Of a stretch of 64,000 nt of DNA, positions 1-9,424 are shown in pieces (the stretch's first letter is position 1; every line of letters begins with the position of its first letter). A model generated the notes under the pieces. That model worked only from the letters and a program-made list of their open reading frames with translations, had not been told where the DNA came from and ran no database searches. Source of the DNA: Anaerolineaceae bacterium (lineage in GTDB: Bacteria > Chloroflexota > Anaerolineae > Aggregatilineales > Phototrophicaceae); contig WGMX01000008.1 in the NCBI GenBank assembly GCA_016124855.1, forward strand, positions 186,001 through 250,000, read 5' to 3'. Both the position numbers and the translations under genes were made by a program.

Positions 1-896
1 TCATTGGCACAATCATGCTTGGGGTTATCCTGTTCGCTGCCATTTTCGCACCACTTATTGCACCTTACGATCCTTATCAACGTCTGCGTGTCCAACCCAC
101 TGATCTTTTTGCTCCACCGGATGCCCAACACTTTCTCGGTCGTGACGATGCCGGAAAAGATGTCTGGAGCCAATTGATTTATGGCGCACGTGTATCACTG
201 ACGGTCGGCTTTGCCGCATCGCTCGTCTCAATGGGCATCGGTACATCCGTTGGACTAATATCCGGCTACTATGGCGGCACAATCGGCAATCTCCTTATGC
301 GCTTGGTTGATTTCTTGATGGTTGTCCCCGACCTACCCCTTATGCTGGTCATCATTGCAGTTTGGGGTCGCGGCCTGTTTAACATTATTCTTGTGATTGG
401 TCTGCTTGGTTGGACGTATACCGCCCGCCTCGTCAGATCACAAACCCTCTCCATCAAAGAACGTCAATTTATTTTGCGTACCAGATCCATTGGCGCAAGT
501 AACGCTCGCATCATCCTGCGTCACATTCTGCCGCAGGTCTTACCGCTGATCGTCGCCCAAACCGTTCTTGATATTTCTGCCTCCATCCTAGCCGAATCAT
601 CCCTCAGTTTTCTCGGCCTTGGCGATCCTAATCTTGTCAGTTGGGGCAGCATGTTAAACTTCGCTCTAGATCGTGGTGCAGTGAGTCGGCAGGCGTGGTG
701 GTTCCTGCTTCCACCCGGTTTCGCCATTCTATGGGTCACATTATCCTTAATCCTTATTGGCAATGGCCTTGAAGAAATCGTCAACCCGCGCATCAAGTCA
801 CATCATCTCTTTGATGCCCGCCGCATGGTCGCTTTGTTCGTGCCACTTCCGCCGCCTGCTGATCGCCCACAAGATATGACGCGGGACATCTCATGA
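1..896 (+). CDS. Oligopeptide/dipeptide ABC transporter permease (DppC/OppC type), 5' partial
   Basis: Inner-membrane permease of a peptide ABC importer. The frame is open to base 3, ahead of the first ATG at 15, and translates as an N-terminal membrane segment followed by FAPLIAPYDP, which normally lies about 30 residues inside OppC/DppC proteins, so the true start is upstream of the window. The DAGKDVWSQLIYGARVSL stretch and the cytoplasmic EAA loop (SIGASNARIILRHILP) are typical of the family, as is the closing SFLGLGDPNLVSWGSML segment. Several hydrophobic helices are present. Its stop overlaps the next ATPase start by four bases (ATGA), which indicates one transcript with the two ATPases. 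The partner DppB permease and binding protein are presumably upstream. Substrate specificity cannot be read from this subunit. Confidence 0.93.
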   Translation, partial: IGTIMLGVILFAAIFAPLIAPYDPYQRLRVQPTDLFAPPDAQHFLGRDDAGKDVWSQLIYGARVSLTVGFAASLVSMGIGTSVGLISGYYGGTIGNLLMRLVDFLMVVPDLPLMLVIIAVWGRGLFNIILVIGLLGWTYTARLVRSQTLSIKERQFILRTRSIGASNARIILRHILPQVLPLIVAQTVLDISASILAESSLSFLGLGDPNLVSWGSMLNFALDRGAVSRQAWWFLLPPGFAILWVTLSLILIGNGLEEIVNPRIKSHHLFDARRMVALFVPLPPPADRPQDMTRDIS

Positions 897-1855
897 CTCC
901 CATTCTCGACGTTCGCAATCTTTCAATCGACTATCTCGCGGGTGACACACCCCTTCATGCCGTTGAAGACATCAATTTTCAGATTCAAAAAGGACGTTCG
1001 CTGGCCCTTGTCGGCGAATCCGGATGCGGCAAAACCACGACTATGTTGTCCCTACTGCGTTTGCTTCCCGCCGAAGGCCGCATTGTATCCGGCAAAATCA
1101 TCTACGATGGCACAGACTTACTCGCACTGTCCGAATCCCAAATGCGCGAATATCGTTGGAATCACATTGCCATCGTCTTTCAAGGCGCGATGAATGCACT
1201 CAATCCCGTTCAGCGTATCAGCGACCAAATCGCTGAATCAATTATGCGTCAGCCCCATGCTCGCATCACACGCAAGCAGGCGCTCTCGCAAGTCGGTGAT
1301 CTTATCGAAATCGTAGGTATTCCTCAAAATCGCGCCCGCCAATATCCGCATCAATTTAGCGGTGGAATGCGCCAGCGGGCTATGATCGCCATGGCGCTGG
1401 CCTGCAAACCAGACATCTTGATTGCCGACGAACCCACCACTGCCCTCGATGTCATGATTCAAGCGCAAATTCTGAGTCTTTTACAATCGCTTCAGCGAGA
1501 TTTAGGGCTTGCGGTTTTGCTCGTCACCCATGATCTCGGCGTAGTGGCTGAAGTCTGTGATGATGTCCTCGTCATGTACGGCGGCAAAGTTGCCGAATAC
1601 GGCAGCGTGGATGAAATCTATAACCACCCACAACATCCCTATACCAGTCGTCTGCTCGAAGCCTTTCCCGATGTCAATAATCCCAACGCCACCTTAGCTT
1701 CCATTCCCGGTCACCCACCAGCACTCGATGAAATTCCACCGGGCTGCCGTTTCGAACCGCGTTGCCACGTGAGAACCGAAATCTGCAAGTCTATCTCGCC
1801 AATCGCGCGTGAAATGACAGCCGGTCATATCGTAGCGTGTCATCATGCCGAATAA
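893..1855 (+). CDS. Oligopeptide ABC transporter ATP-binding protein (DppD/OppD type)
   Basis: Cytoplasmic ATPase of the peptide importer, 320 aa, the normal DppD length. It has Walker [10 protein letters not shown] (about residues 43-51), the family signature [12 protein letters not shown], Walker [13 protein letters not shown] and the switch histidine in LLVTHDLG. The C-terminal OppD/F extension holds the cysteine-rich segment [15 protein letters not shown] followed by a further cysteine near the end; in characterised DppD proteins such cysteines bind an iron-sulphur cluster. The start overlaps the permease stop and the end overlaps the second ATPase by 11 bases. It pairs with the following OppF-like ATPase. 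Confidence 0.96.
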   Translation: MTPILDVRNLSIDYLAGDTPLHAVEDINFQIQKGRSLALVGESGCGKTTTMLSLLRLLPAEGRIVSGKIIYDGTDLLALSESQMREYRWNHIAIVFQGAMNALNPVQRISDQIAESIMRQPHARITRKQALSQVGDLIEIVGIPQNRARQYPHQFSGGMRQRAMIAMALACKPDILIADEPTTALDVMIQAQILSLLQSLQRDLGLAVLLVTHDLGVVAEVCDDVLVMYGGKVAEYGSVDEIYNHPQHPYTSRLLEAFPDVNNPNATLASIPGHPPALDEIPPGCRFEPRCHVRTEICKSISPIAREMTAGHIVACHHAE

Positions 1856-2882
1856 CAACATGCCCGACTTATCCACACCCATTTTGGAAGTAACCGATAT
1901 TGAAAAACACTATCCTCTTGGACGCGGCCTTATTGGCTCACTGCTCTCTCAACCGGAACAAATTGTTCGCGCCCTAGACGGAGTCAGCTTTTCGATCAAA
2001 AATGGAGAAATTCTAGGCTTGGTCGGCGAGTCCGGTTCCGGCAAATCAACCACCGCCTTAAGTGTTTTGGGGCTTACAACCCCCACCAAGGGCACTATCA
2101 CATTTGATGGCGAAAATGTCATCGAAGCACTCAAGGGCAGCAAGCGTCTTGCCTTTCGCCGCAAAATGCAAATGATATTTCAAGACCCATACGAAGCCCT
2201 CAACCCGCGTCAGACAATCTATCAAATCGTCTCCGAGCCGCTCGAGGTCCACAACATAACGCGCGACAAAACCGAAAAACGCGAGCGTGTCATCGAAGCA
2301 CTTTCTCAAGCCGGACTTAAACCACCTGAGAATTTCTTTGACCGTTATCCTGATGAATTGTCCGGCGGTCAGCGGCAGCGCGTCGTCATCGCCGCAGCTC
2401 TCATTCTAAGGCCGCAGCTTTTGGTTGCCGATGAACCTGTTTCAATGCTCGATGTGTCTATACGCGCCGAAATCCTCAATTTGCTTCGCCAACTCCGTGA
2501 CGATCACGGCATCAGCATCCTCTACATCACACATGACCTCGCTACGGCAGGCTTCTTCACAGACCGAATCGCCGTGATGTACCTCGGTCGCATCGTGGAA
2601 ATCGGCACAACCGTCGACATCCTTCAGCATCCCAAACACCCGTATACCCGTGCCCTCATCTCAGTCATTCCCGCGCCGAATCCACGCAATCGCCGTGAAC
2701 GCGTTATCTTACAGGGCGAAATTCCCAATCCGACCAATATTCCCTCCGGTTGCCGCTTTCATCCTCGCTGCCCTGTTGCTATTGACGACTGTCGTAAAAT
2801 AGACCCGCAGTTATTACCTATTGCTGGCGTCCATCAAACTGCCTGCATTCGCGCCGATGAAAAGCTGCCGGACAAAACTTAG
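1845..2882 (+). CDS. Oligopeptide ABC transporter ATP-binding protein (DppF/OppF type)
   Basis: Second ATPase of the peptide importer, 345 aa. Walker A GESGSGKSTTA, signature LSGGQRQRVVIA, Walker B LLVADEPVSMLD and switch loop LYITHDLA are intact. The C-terminal oligopeptide-binding extension carries GCRFHPRCPVAIDDC plus a later cysteine, matching its partner. The usual OppF start region (EVTDIEKHYPLGRG, then a short insert before the core beta strand) is present. Two ATGs are possible, 1845 and 1860; neither has a clear ribosome site, and 1845 was kept. The stop codon abuts the start of the S9 peptidase, so uptake and peptide hydrolysis are translationally linked. Confidence 0.96.
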   Translation: MPNNNMPDLSTPILEVTDIEKHYPLGRGLIGSLLSQPEQIVRALDGVSFSIKNGEILGLVGESGSGKSTTALSVLGLTTPTKGTITFDGENVIEALKGSKRLAFRRKMQMIFQDPYEALNPRQTIYQIVSEPLEVHNITRDKTEKRERVIEALSQAGLKPPENFFDRYPDELSGGQRQRVVIAAALILRPQLLVADEPVSMLDVSIRAEILNLLRQLRDDHGISILYITHDLATAGFFTDRIAVMYLGRIVEIGTTVDILQHPKHPYTRALISVIPAPNPRNRRERVILQGEIPNPTNIPSGCRFHPRCPVAIDDCRKIDPQLLPIAGVHQTACIRADEKLPDKT

Positions 2883-4739
2883 ATGTCAAAACTAAACTCA
2901 ACCCCTTCAGATTATTTAGATGCCCTTTTGTCGCTGCCTAGACTATACAGCGCATCCGTCTCGCATGATGGCAGATACATCGTGTGGATGTGGATGGGCA
3001 TGGGCGCAGCCATTGACGTTTATGTTGCACCGACCGATGCCTCAGCACCGCCACTTCAGCTAACAAAAACCGACAGACACAGCTATCCAATCTCATGGTT
3101 GCCAACCGACGATGGCCTCATCGTTGCCCAAGATCAGGATGGTAACGAGCGTTTACAACTCTTCAGAATCAAGTTGGATAACCCTAATCACTTCGAGCCA
3201 CTGACTGAAGCCAATCCTAATTACTATATTCGTGGTGGACAGCTTCACCCCAATGGCAAATGGCTCATTTATGCTGCAAATTTCGATTTCGAAACAGACG
3301 AGGAAATCGAAGCCTCTTGGGTTTATCGGCATGACTTGGAGACAGGCGAACGCAAACCCTTAGCTAAACCCCAAAAAGGCGGCTATTACTCCCCTCGTTT
3401 GAATCGACGTGGAACACATATCCTCTACAATCGTAAAGACCTCAACAGTGCCGGTTATCAACTCTGGCTTGTTGATAGTGAGGGCAACCTAGATCGTGAA
3501 ATCGTCAACCTCGGCGAGGACAAAAAAGTCTACGGTTCATGGTTCAATGATGGCAACCGCATCTTAGTTCGTGCCGAAACTGCGACTCACTTCAAAGTTG
3601 GCATTTACCAACTCGAAACCGACTCACTCAACTGGCTAATTGACGATCCCAACCGAAATATTGACAGTGTTCGCGCCCCATTTGGAGGCCAGATAGTCGT
3701 CAACGAAGTTAAAAACGCCCGTCTGATGAGTTTCCTCATGGACATCGAAACCGGCGAAGAAACACCCGTTCATCTCACTCCCGGTAATCTGGAATCCATC
3801 GCCCCTACCCGTGACGGGGCATGGATCGGCATCTATTATGGCGCTCATCAAATTACGGACTTGGTTCGCTTCTCACCAGCTAATCTTGATCCCCAAACCT
3901 TCCAGAGTCTAACCCGCGTAAGTGAACGAATATCACTTGGATCAAACACGCTCATACCGGCTGAAGATTTTCGCTGGCAGTCAAGCGATGGCCTTCCCAT
4001 TCAAGGTTGGCTCTACAGAACCCGTTTGGCACCCAAAGGCACGATCATCTATGTTCATGGTGGTCCCACTGCCCACAGCGAAGACAGCTTTGACGACCAG
4101 ATTCAGTTCTTGCTTTCGCAAGGATTCAACGTTCTTGATCCTAATTATCGCGGAAGTACCGGCTTTAGTCGTGCTTTCACCGAAGCCATTAAAGTCGATG
4201 GATGGGGTGGGAAGGAACAGGAAGATATTCGCACCGGTATCGAAGCGCTCATTGCGAAAGGCATTGCTCAACCCGGCAAAGTTGGCATCACTGGCACATC
4301 GTATGGCGGTTATTCTTCTTGGTACGCCATCACCCATTTTTCGCCTGACATTATCAAAGCCGCCGCGCCCATCTGTGGCATGACTGATCTTGTGGTCGAT
4401 TATGAAACCACCCGTCCCGATTTACGCCCCTATAGCGAGGAAATGATGGGCGGCAGTCCAACTCAGGTTCCTGAGCGTTATCGCGAGCGTTCCCCCATCA
4501 ACTTTGTTCAAAATATCAAAGGCCGCTTGCTCATCGTGCAGGGGATGCAAGACCCCAACGTTACCCCTGAAAACGTTCGCATGGTCAAAAAAGCCTTGGA
4601 TAACGCCGCCGTCGAATATCAACTGCTGACCTTCGACAATGAAGGTCATGGCATCGACCGTCCTGAAAATCTAAAGACGCTCTACATGCACTTAGCCGAA
4701 TTTTTCACCCAAGCCTTCTCGGAAGAATCGCATGACTGA
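2883..4739 (+). CDS. S9-family prolyl oligopeptidase / acylaminoacyl-peptidase-like serine peptidase
   Basis: Predicted cytoplasmic serine peptidase of 618 aa with an N-terminal beta-propeller (roughly residues 20-340) and a C-terminal alpha/beta hydrolase domain. The triad is readable: Ser473 in GTSYGGY, Asp557 in GMQDPNVTPENV and His589 in DNEGHG. There is no signal peptide, so it should act inside the cell, probably on peptides brought in by the three upstream transporter genes. The ATG follows the TAG of the OppF gene with no gap, and the stop overlaps the acyl-CoA synthetase by eight bases. Such enzymes cleave short peptides, often after proline or from acylated N-termini; the exact preference is not visible. 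Confidence 0.93.
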   Translation: MSKLNSTPSDYLDALLSLPRLYSASVSHDGRYIVWMWMGMGAAIDVYVAPTDASAPPLQLTKTDRHSYPISWLPTDDGLIVAQDQDGNERLQLFRIKLDNPNHFEPLTEANPNYYIRGGQLHPNGKWLIYAANFDFETDEEIEASWVYRHDLETGERKPLAKPQKGGYYSPRLNRRGTHILYNRKDLNSAGYQLWLVDSEGNLDREIVNLGEDKKVYGSWFNDGNRILVRAETATHFKVGIYQLETDSLNWLIDDPNRNIDSVRAPFGGQIVVNEVKNARLMSFLMDIETGEETPVHLTPGNLESIAPTRDGAWIGIYYGAHQITDLVRFSPANLDPQTFQSLTRVSERISLGSNTLIPAEDFRWQSSDGLPIQGWLYRTRLAPKGTIIYVHGGPTAHSEDSFDDQIQFLLSQGFNVLDPNYRGSTGFSRAFTEAIKVDGWGGKEQEDIRTGIEALIAKGIAQPGKVGITGTSYGGYSSWYAITHFSPDIIKAAAPICGMTDLVVDYETTRPDLRPYSEEMMGGSPTQVPERYRERSPINFVQNIKGRLLIVQGMQDPNVTPENVRMVKKALDNAAVEYQLLTFDNEGHGIDRPENLKTLYMHLAEFFTQAFSEESHD

Positions 4740-6657
4740 TTCACCAATCGTCTGGTATCCCACAGCCGAATACACCGAAAACAGTCGTGTCAGCAATTTC
4801 ATGCGTCAGCATAACATCGCCACTTACGCCGATCTACTCGCACGCTCCGGGGATTTAGATTGGTTCTGGGATGCCTTCATTCAATTCGCAGGCATCGAGT
4901 TTTACAAACCCTACACCCAAATTGTTGACCTTTCGTGCGGCCTACCCTTTCCTAAATGGTTTGTCGAAGGTGAAATCAATATTGCGCACAACGCCCTCGA
5001 CAAATGGGCATTAAATCCTTCAACCAAATCCAATACCGCCCTCATTTGGGAAAGCGAAGCAGGCGATACAAAGCGCTTCACCTTTTATGACCTTTACCAG
5101 CAGGCCAATCAAGTCGCCAACGCACTGCAAGAACTTGGCATTCAACGCGGTGACCGTGTCGCTATCTACATGCCCTTAATTCCCGAAACGGTCATCGCTG
5201 TTTTTGGCATCTATAAAATTGGCGCCGTCGTTGTCCCGCTGTTTTCCGGCTTTGGCTATGAAGCCGTTGCCCTCCGTTTAAACGATGTCAGCGCGAAAGC
5301 CGTCATCACCGCTGACGGTTTTTATCGGGGCGGCAAATGGCAAACCATGAAAGCCATCCTCGACCATGCGCTCGAAAATGTGCCGAGCGTGAAGCATGTA
5401 ATGGTTGCTGAACGCCAAACAGGTCATCAGATGCAAACAGGACGAGATCACGCTTGGAATGATTTCGTTTCCCGTCAGTCTACCGAATTTAACACCGTTC
5501 ACACCGATGCCGAGGAAATTTGCATGATAAGCTATTCCTCCGGCACCAGTGGCAAACCCAAAGGCATCGTCCAAGTTCATGGCGGAGTCGCCGTCAAATC
5601 GGCTGAATTTGGCATACTCAACTACAACTTGGATCGGGGTGATGTTATTCACCAGATTACTGACTTTGGCTGGATGATGGGGCAAGCGCCCATGCTGCGC
5701 GGTCTTTCTGCTGGTGCAGCATTACTACTTTACGAAGGCTCGCCCACCTACCCTTCGCCTAATCGCATGTTTGAACTTATCCAGAAGCATCGCATCAGCG
5801 TATTTGGCGCACCCGCTACTGCCCTTCGCATCCTCAAATCTCAAGTTCCGGACGCAGCCCGCGCGCATGACCTCACTTCCATAAAACTGCTCACGCACAC
5901 TGGCGAACCCATCGACACCGATACATGGCTGTGGTACTTCAACTGGACTAACCGACGCGTACCGGTCATCAATGTCAGCGGCGGAACAGAACTCTTTGCT
6001 GAAATTCTGGCGTCCAGCTTCATGCAGCCGCAAAAACCAACCTGCTTAGGGCTAACGCCCGCCATCAATCCGCTTGTCGTCGATGACAATGGTCAGCCAG
6101 TTCCCAAAGGCACTCCCGGCTATCTCTGTTTTACACAGCCGCAGCCCGCCCAAACACGCGGTTTTTGGAATGAAGACGACTCGCGCTATCTCCAAACCTA
6201 TTTTCCTCATGGTAAGCAATTCTGGTGGCACGGTGACATTGTTCAAATGGATGATGATGGATTCTGGTTTCATCAAGGTCGCGCCGACGACGTCTTAAAG
6301 GTTGCAGGGCGGCGAACCGGCCCCGGTGAAATCGAAGACATAATCAATCGTCTAGCTGCTGTGCAAGAATCAGCTTGTATCGGCATCCCTCACCCCTTAA
6401 AAGGTGAGGACATGATTGTCTTTGCTGTCCTCAAACCAAATGCGGCTGCCGATCCTCAAGTCATTAAGCAGCACATTATCGAATCACTTGGCAAACCCTA
6501 CGAACCAGCTAAAGTCTATCTCGTCACGGATTTACCCAAAACGCGCACGGGCAAAATCATCCGACGTCTCATTAAACGTCATTATCTCAGTGAACCGCAC
6601 GGCGATACCTCCAGTCTTAGCAACCCCGAAGCCCTCAATGCCTTACCGCAGCTCTAG
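4732..6657 (+). CDS. Acetyl-/acyl-CoA synthetase (AMP-forming)
   Basis: Adenylate-forming enzyme of 641 aa that activates a carboxylic acid to its CoA thioester. The P-loop-like motif YSSGTSGKPKG lies near residue 268, GTELFAE and the hinge region (WHGDIVQMDDDGFWFHQGRADDV) are present, and the catalytic lysine of the C-terminal subdomain is in PKTRTGKIIRR. The N-terminal part resembles acetyl-CoA synthetase (WFVEGEINIAHNALD) more than long-chain ligases, but the first 70 residues are divergent, so acetate, propionate or another short acid are all possible. It is last in the transporter-peptidase transcript, which suggests activation of acids released by amino-acid catabolism. No terminator hairpin follows directly. 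Confidence 0.9.
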   Translation: MTDSPIVWYPTAEYTENSRVSNFMRQHNIATYADLLARSGDLDWFWDAFIQFAGIEFYKPYTQIVDLSCGLPFPKWFVEGEINIAHNALDKWALNPSTKSNTALIWESEAGDTKRFTFYDLYQQANQVANALQELGIQRGDRVAIYMPLIPETVIAVFGIYKIGAVVVPLFSGFGYEAVALRLNDVSAKAVITADGFYRGGKWQTMKAILDHALENVPSVKHVMVAERQTGHQMQTGRDHAWNDFVSRQSTEFNTVHTDAEEICMISYSSGTSGKPKGIVQVHGGVAVKSAEFGILNYNLDRGDVIHQITDFGWMMGQAPMLRGLSAGAALLLYEGSPTYPSPNRMFELIQKHRISVFGAPATALRILKSQVPDAARAHDLTSIKLLTHTGEPIDTDTWLWYFNWTNRRVPVINVSGGTELFAEILASSFMQPQKPTCLGLTPAINPLVVDDNGQPVPKGTPGYLCFTQPQPAQTRGFWNEDDSRYLQTYFPHGKQFWWHGDIVQMDDDGFWFHQGRADDVLKVAGRRTGPGEIEDIINRLAAVQESACIGIPHPLKGEDMIVFAVLKPNAAADPQVIKQHIIESLGKPYEPAKVYLVTDLPKTRTGKIIRRLIKRHYLSEPHGDTSSLSNPEALNALPQL

Positions 6658-6815
6658 TCATTGGATTCGTGCCAAATTGCAATTTGCTGGGTTAACGGGC
6701 AATCATAACTCAGTACTATTTCTTAGGTTTAAATCGGGTTTGTTCACAAACGCGATTCCAACCAATTCTAACCAACTCCCTGCCATTACTGCCCTGAAAA
6801 GTTTGTGCCGTGATC

Positions 6816-7157
6816 TGCAAACAGTTACAAAATGTTCTTCCAAAATGTAACCCGTTCCTGTCTTATCTTTGCTAAACTGAGGATGCCGCCCATAGCTATC
6901 AGAAGGTGATAATCCTTGTTATCCTCCATGTCTTTGAGCCTTAGTCACTCTGTGTTAAAAATCCGTGCATTTTCGGCGAATTGCTCCCTCACTACCGCAG
7001 TGCAAATGCCACAATTGCCACGCGGTGGCATTACGGGAACCATCCGCTGCACTTGTGCCAATTCAGCGCCATCAGCCGAGTGTCTCGCCTCATAAATTTG
7101 TCGATTCAGCGGCTTCTCCCGCGCTTCTCGCCTGTCATTTCAGCGGATTTATTGCAC
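6816..7157 (+). repeat. Dispersed non-coding repeat, copy A (inverted relative to copy B)
   Basis: This about 340-bp element fills most of the 536-base gap between two convergent genes. Its reverse complement recurs at 19848-20208 with long identical runs, for example around the ACAAAATGTTCTTCCAAAAT segment, the GATAATCCTTGTTATC segment and the central hairpin TGCCAC-GCG-GTGGCA (7016-7030). The central 200 bases align without gaps. Two overlapping reading frames stay open in both copies but lack a convincing start or ribosome site. No transposase, target duplication or terminal repeat is obvious. The rest of the gap, 6658-6815, shows nothing I can name. Confidence 0.85.
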
Positions 7158-7193
7158 AATCCGCATGTTCCGCTTATACACTAAAGCTAACCC

Positions 7194-8405
7194 TTAATTG
7201 CTGACTACCAATTGCTCTTTCACAAACAATCCCAACAACAAAAGCGCCAACAAAGTAAAAATCATCGCCGCGCCCGCGTTAGCGCCCAATCCCGACTTAA
7301 ACAACACTGGCCCAATTAATGAACCCGCCATCCGTCCTAAAGAATGCGTAGCTGATGCCATTGCGATAAAAGTCGCTCGTGCACCCGGTACAATTTCTGT
7401 CATCAAAGGGATGCACGCAACAATGCTAAATTCGAAAGTGAGAGAGAATAGAAACAATCCGACTAATGCGCCTTCCAGTCGATTTCCCAATAACGGCAGC
7501 AGCCCACAGCTAACTGAATACAGACTTACCCCTATAGCGATAGCTCGGCGTTTACCCAACCGATCAACAAATCCGGCCACAAAACCTTCGCCAGCCAGTT
7601 CTGCAACGCCAATCACCGTTGAGGCTACCCCCAAAGCGGCTACTTCCAGCGCAAAACTGTTTTCCATCCAACTTCCATATACCACGTTGACGACTTCATT
7701 ACTGGTCGTGAGGAGAAAAACCATTCCTAAGGCTGCAAGTCCAACCGGATGCTTTCGGATAATCCCTAAACCCTCTAGGAGTGAAGGACGTTTGAGTTCC
7801 TTTGATACCGTCTCGCTTGGGACTAACCGCCATAAAAGCACGATTACCCCCAGCGCAATTAATCCGAAACACGGAAATGGTGACGCCCAACCAAGGTTCT
7901 GAATTAAGAATCCGGCAAGTGGAATGCCGAGCAAAAACGCGCCCGACCAGCCAAACTCGGCAATGCCAGCGGCCATCCCCCGCTGCCGGTAATCAACTCG
8001 GTCGCCCAGATAAGCATACATCGCCGTATCAAACATGATCTTAGACAAACTGGTCAAGACCATCGAAACAATCAGGACAAAGTAAGTAGGGGAGATAAAC
8101 ACCATGACCATTGAAACGATAAAAAGTGCCAGTCCCAACAGCATCGCACGTTTACGCCCCCACGCATCGCCAAGCGAGCCAATAATCGGACTGAACAAGC
8201 CTACTGCCGCCCTTAACGTGATTCCAAAGGTAACTTCTGCCTCTCTAACACCCAGCCCTCGCGCGATGAAAGGCAAAAACGGATAAATCATGCGGAAACC
8301 GCTGTTCATAATCGTGCGAACAGTAAGAAACAAACCAAGTTGTGTGTAAAGTTGTATCCCTTGTAACGGTGACGGTTTTTCTCCCGCAGCACTCTCAAAA
8401 GTCAT
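7194..8405 (-). CDS. Major facilitator superfamily transporter
   Basis: Membrane transporter of 403 aa with about twelve hydrophobic helices in two halves. The loop between helices 2 and 3 carries the MFS motif A variant GSLGDAWGRKRAMLLG, and a matching second-half motif FVDRLGKRRAIAIG is present. Helices predict export or uptake of a small molecule by proton coupling; the substrate cannot be deduced. The gene lies 23 bases downstream of the formimidoyltransferase gene and is probably co-transcribed with it. It ends next to repeat copy A. The ATG has GGGAG about ten bases upstream. Confidence 0.9.
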   Translation of the reverse strand: MTFESAAGEKPSPLQGIQLYTQLGLFLTVRTIMNSGFRMIYPFLPFIARGLGVREAEVTFGITLRAAVGLFSPIIGSLGDAWGRKRAMLLGLALFIVSMVMVFISPTYFVLIVSMVLTSLSKIMFDTAMYAYLGDRVDYRQRGMAAGIAEFGWSGAFLLGIPLAGFLIQNLGWASPFPCFGLIALGVIVLLWRLVPSETVSKELKRPSLLEGLGIIRKHPVGLAALGMVFLLTTSNEVVNVVYGSWMENSFALEVAALGVASTVIGVAELAGEGFVAGFVDRLGKRRAIAIGVSLYSVSCGLLPLLGNRLEGALVGLFLFSLTFEFSIVACIPLMTEIVPGARATFIAMASATHSLGRMAGSLIGPVLFKSGLGANAGAAMIFTLLALLLLGLFVKEQLVVSN

Positions 8406-8428
8406 TATTACTTAACACTCCCACGCTT

Positions 8429-9352
8429 TTATTCCAGAATAAATTTGTTTTGATCTATCGCCTGAGATAGCTTGTATTCAAGGATTTGCGCTTTGTCGAA
8501 ACCTTCCAATTGTAAATAGGATGCTGCAACGTCCATCAATACCGGGTTCGATATCAGCCCGATCAGCTCAGAGTGATGGATTGCTGTTCCGAGTCGTTCA
8601 GCTTCTCGTCGAATCGCCTCCATCACCGGAAAGAGCGGCGAAACAGTAGTATTTGTAAAATTCATTGAAACTTGCGCCTGACCATTTACCAACATGCCCA
8701 GAGCTTTGACATGTGGGAACCCACCTGAAGAAGCCCGTATTACTCGCGCAATTTGTTGGGCGATCTTCACATCATCACTCGTCAAATAAACATTAAAGGC
8801 CACGAGCAGGTTACGCGCCCCGATTATCGTTGCTCCTGCGATGCCGACCTTCGCTGGCCCATAATCCGGTGCTCGTTCCGGATCATTCTCAATAGTCGCT
8901 TTTAAGCCTTCGTACTGCCCTCTCCGAACCTGTTCCAGCAGTTTACGGTCTGGCCTTTTAGCCGCCTCCTCATATAAATAGACAGGTATGCCCAGTTCCT
9001 TCCCAACCCGTTTACCTATGTCATGAGCCAGTTTGATACATTCCTCCATGGTCGTACCACCCAATGGCACAAAAGGAACAACATCCGTCGCCCCTAACCG
9101 TGGGTGTGTCCCTTGATGCTGCTCCATATTTATCAAGTTGGATGCAGCCTGAATCGCCCTATAAGCAGCTTCCCCAACCGCATCCAGTGCACCAACAAAC
9201 GTAACCACCGAGCGGTTATGGTCAACATCACTGGAATAATTCAGCACGACGACGCCCGAAGCAGATTGGATTGCGCCAACAATCGCCTCGATCACTTCTG
9301 GCCGTCGCCCTTCAGAAAAATTTGGAACGCATTCAACCAACTTCTGTTTCAT
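8429..9352 (-). CDS. ftcD: Glutamate formimidoyltransferase (single-domain FtcD)
   Basis: Cytosolic folate enzyme of 307 aa that transfers the formimidoyl group between formimidoglutamate and tetrahydrofolate in histidine breakdown. It contains the family start KLVECVPNFSEGR, the DVDHNRSVVTFVG segment, the histidine-rich HQGTHPRLGATDVVPFVP motif and the EEAAKRPDRK region. Length fits the transferase alone, without the cyclodeaminase domain that is fused in animals. AAGGG lies just ahead of the ATG. No other histidine-utilisation gene is nearby; its companion is the MFS transporter. A terminator separates it from the upstream ABC exporter genes, though read-through is possible. Confidence 0.95.
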   Translation of the reverse strand: MKQKLVECVPNFSEGRRPEVIEAIVGAIQSASGVVVLNYSSDVDHNRSVVTFVGALDAVGEAAYRAIQAASNLINMEQHQGTHPRLGATDVVPFVPLGGTTMEECIKLAHDIGKRVGKELGIPVYLYEEAAKRPDRKLLEQVRRGQYEGLKATIENDPERAPDYGPAKVGIAGATIIGARNLLVAFNVYLTSDDVKIAQQIARVIRASSGGFPHVKALGMLVNGQAQVSMNFTNTTVSPLFPVMEAIRREAERLGTAIHHSELIGLISNPVLMDVAASYLQLEGFDKAQILEYKLSQAIDQNKFILE

Positions 9353-9369
9353 TTGCCCTTACCCAGACA

Positions 9370-9402
9370 TAAAAATAGCCGCTGGCGAATGCCGACGGCT
9401 AT
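9370..9402 (-). terminator. Rho-independent terminator after the ABC exporter genes
   Basis: Read on the minus strand, an ATAGCCG/CGGCTAT stem (9375-9402) with an inner GGC-GCC pairing is followed by a run of five T. It sits between the exporter stop at 9425 and the ftcD start at 9352, so it should end the MarR-ABC-ABC transcript. Confidence 0.75.
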
Positions 9403-9424
9403 CAAATTGTAACAGGTATCCGGT

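Noticed and set aside
6965..7204. Protein gene inside repeat copy A
   Set aside because: No start or ribosome site, and a second frame is equally open; kept as a finding rather than a gene.
7198..7902. Long plus-strand open frame of 234 codons opposite the MFS gene
   Set aside because: It is antisense to a clear transporter with twelve helices and has no family motif or ribosome site.
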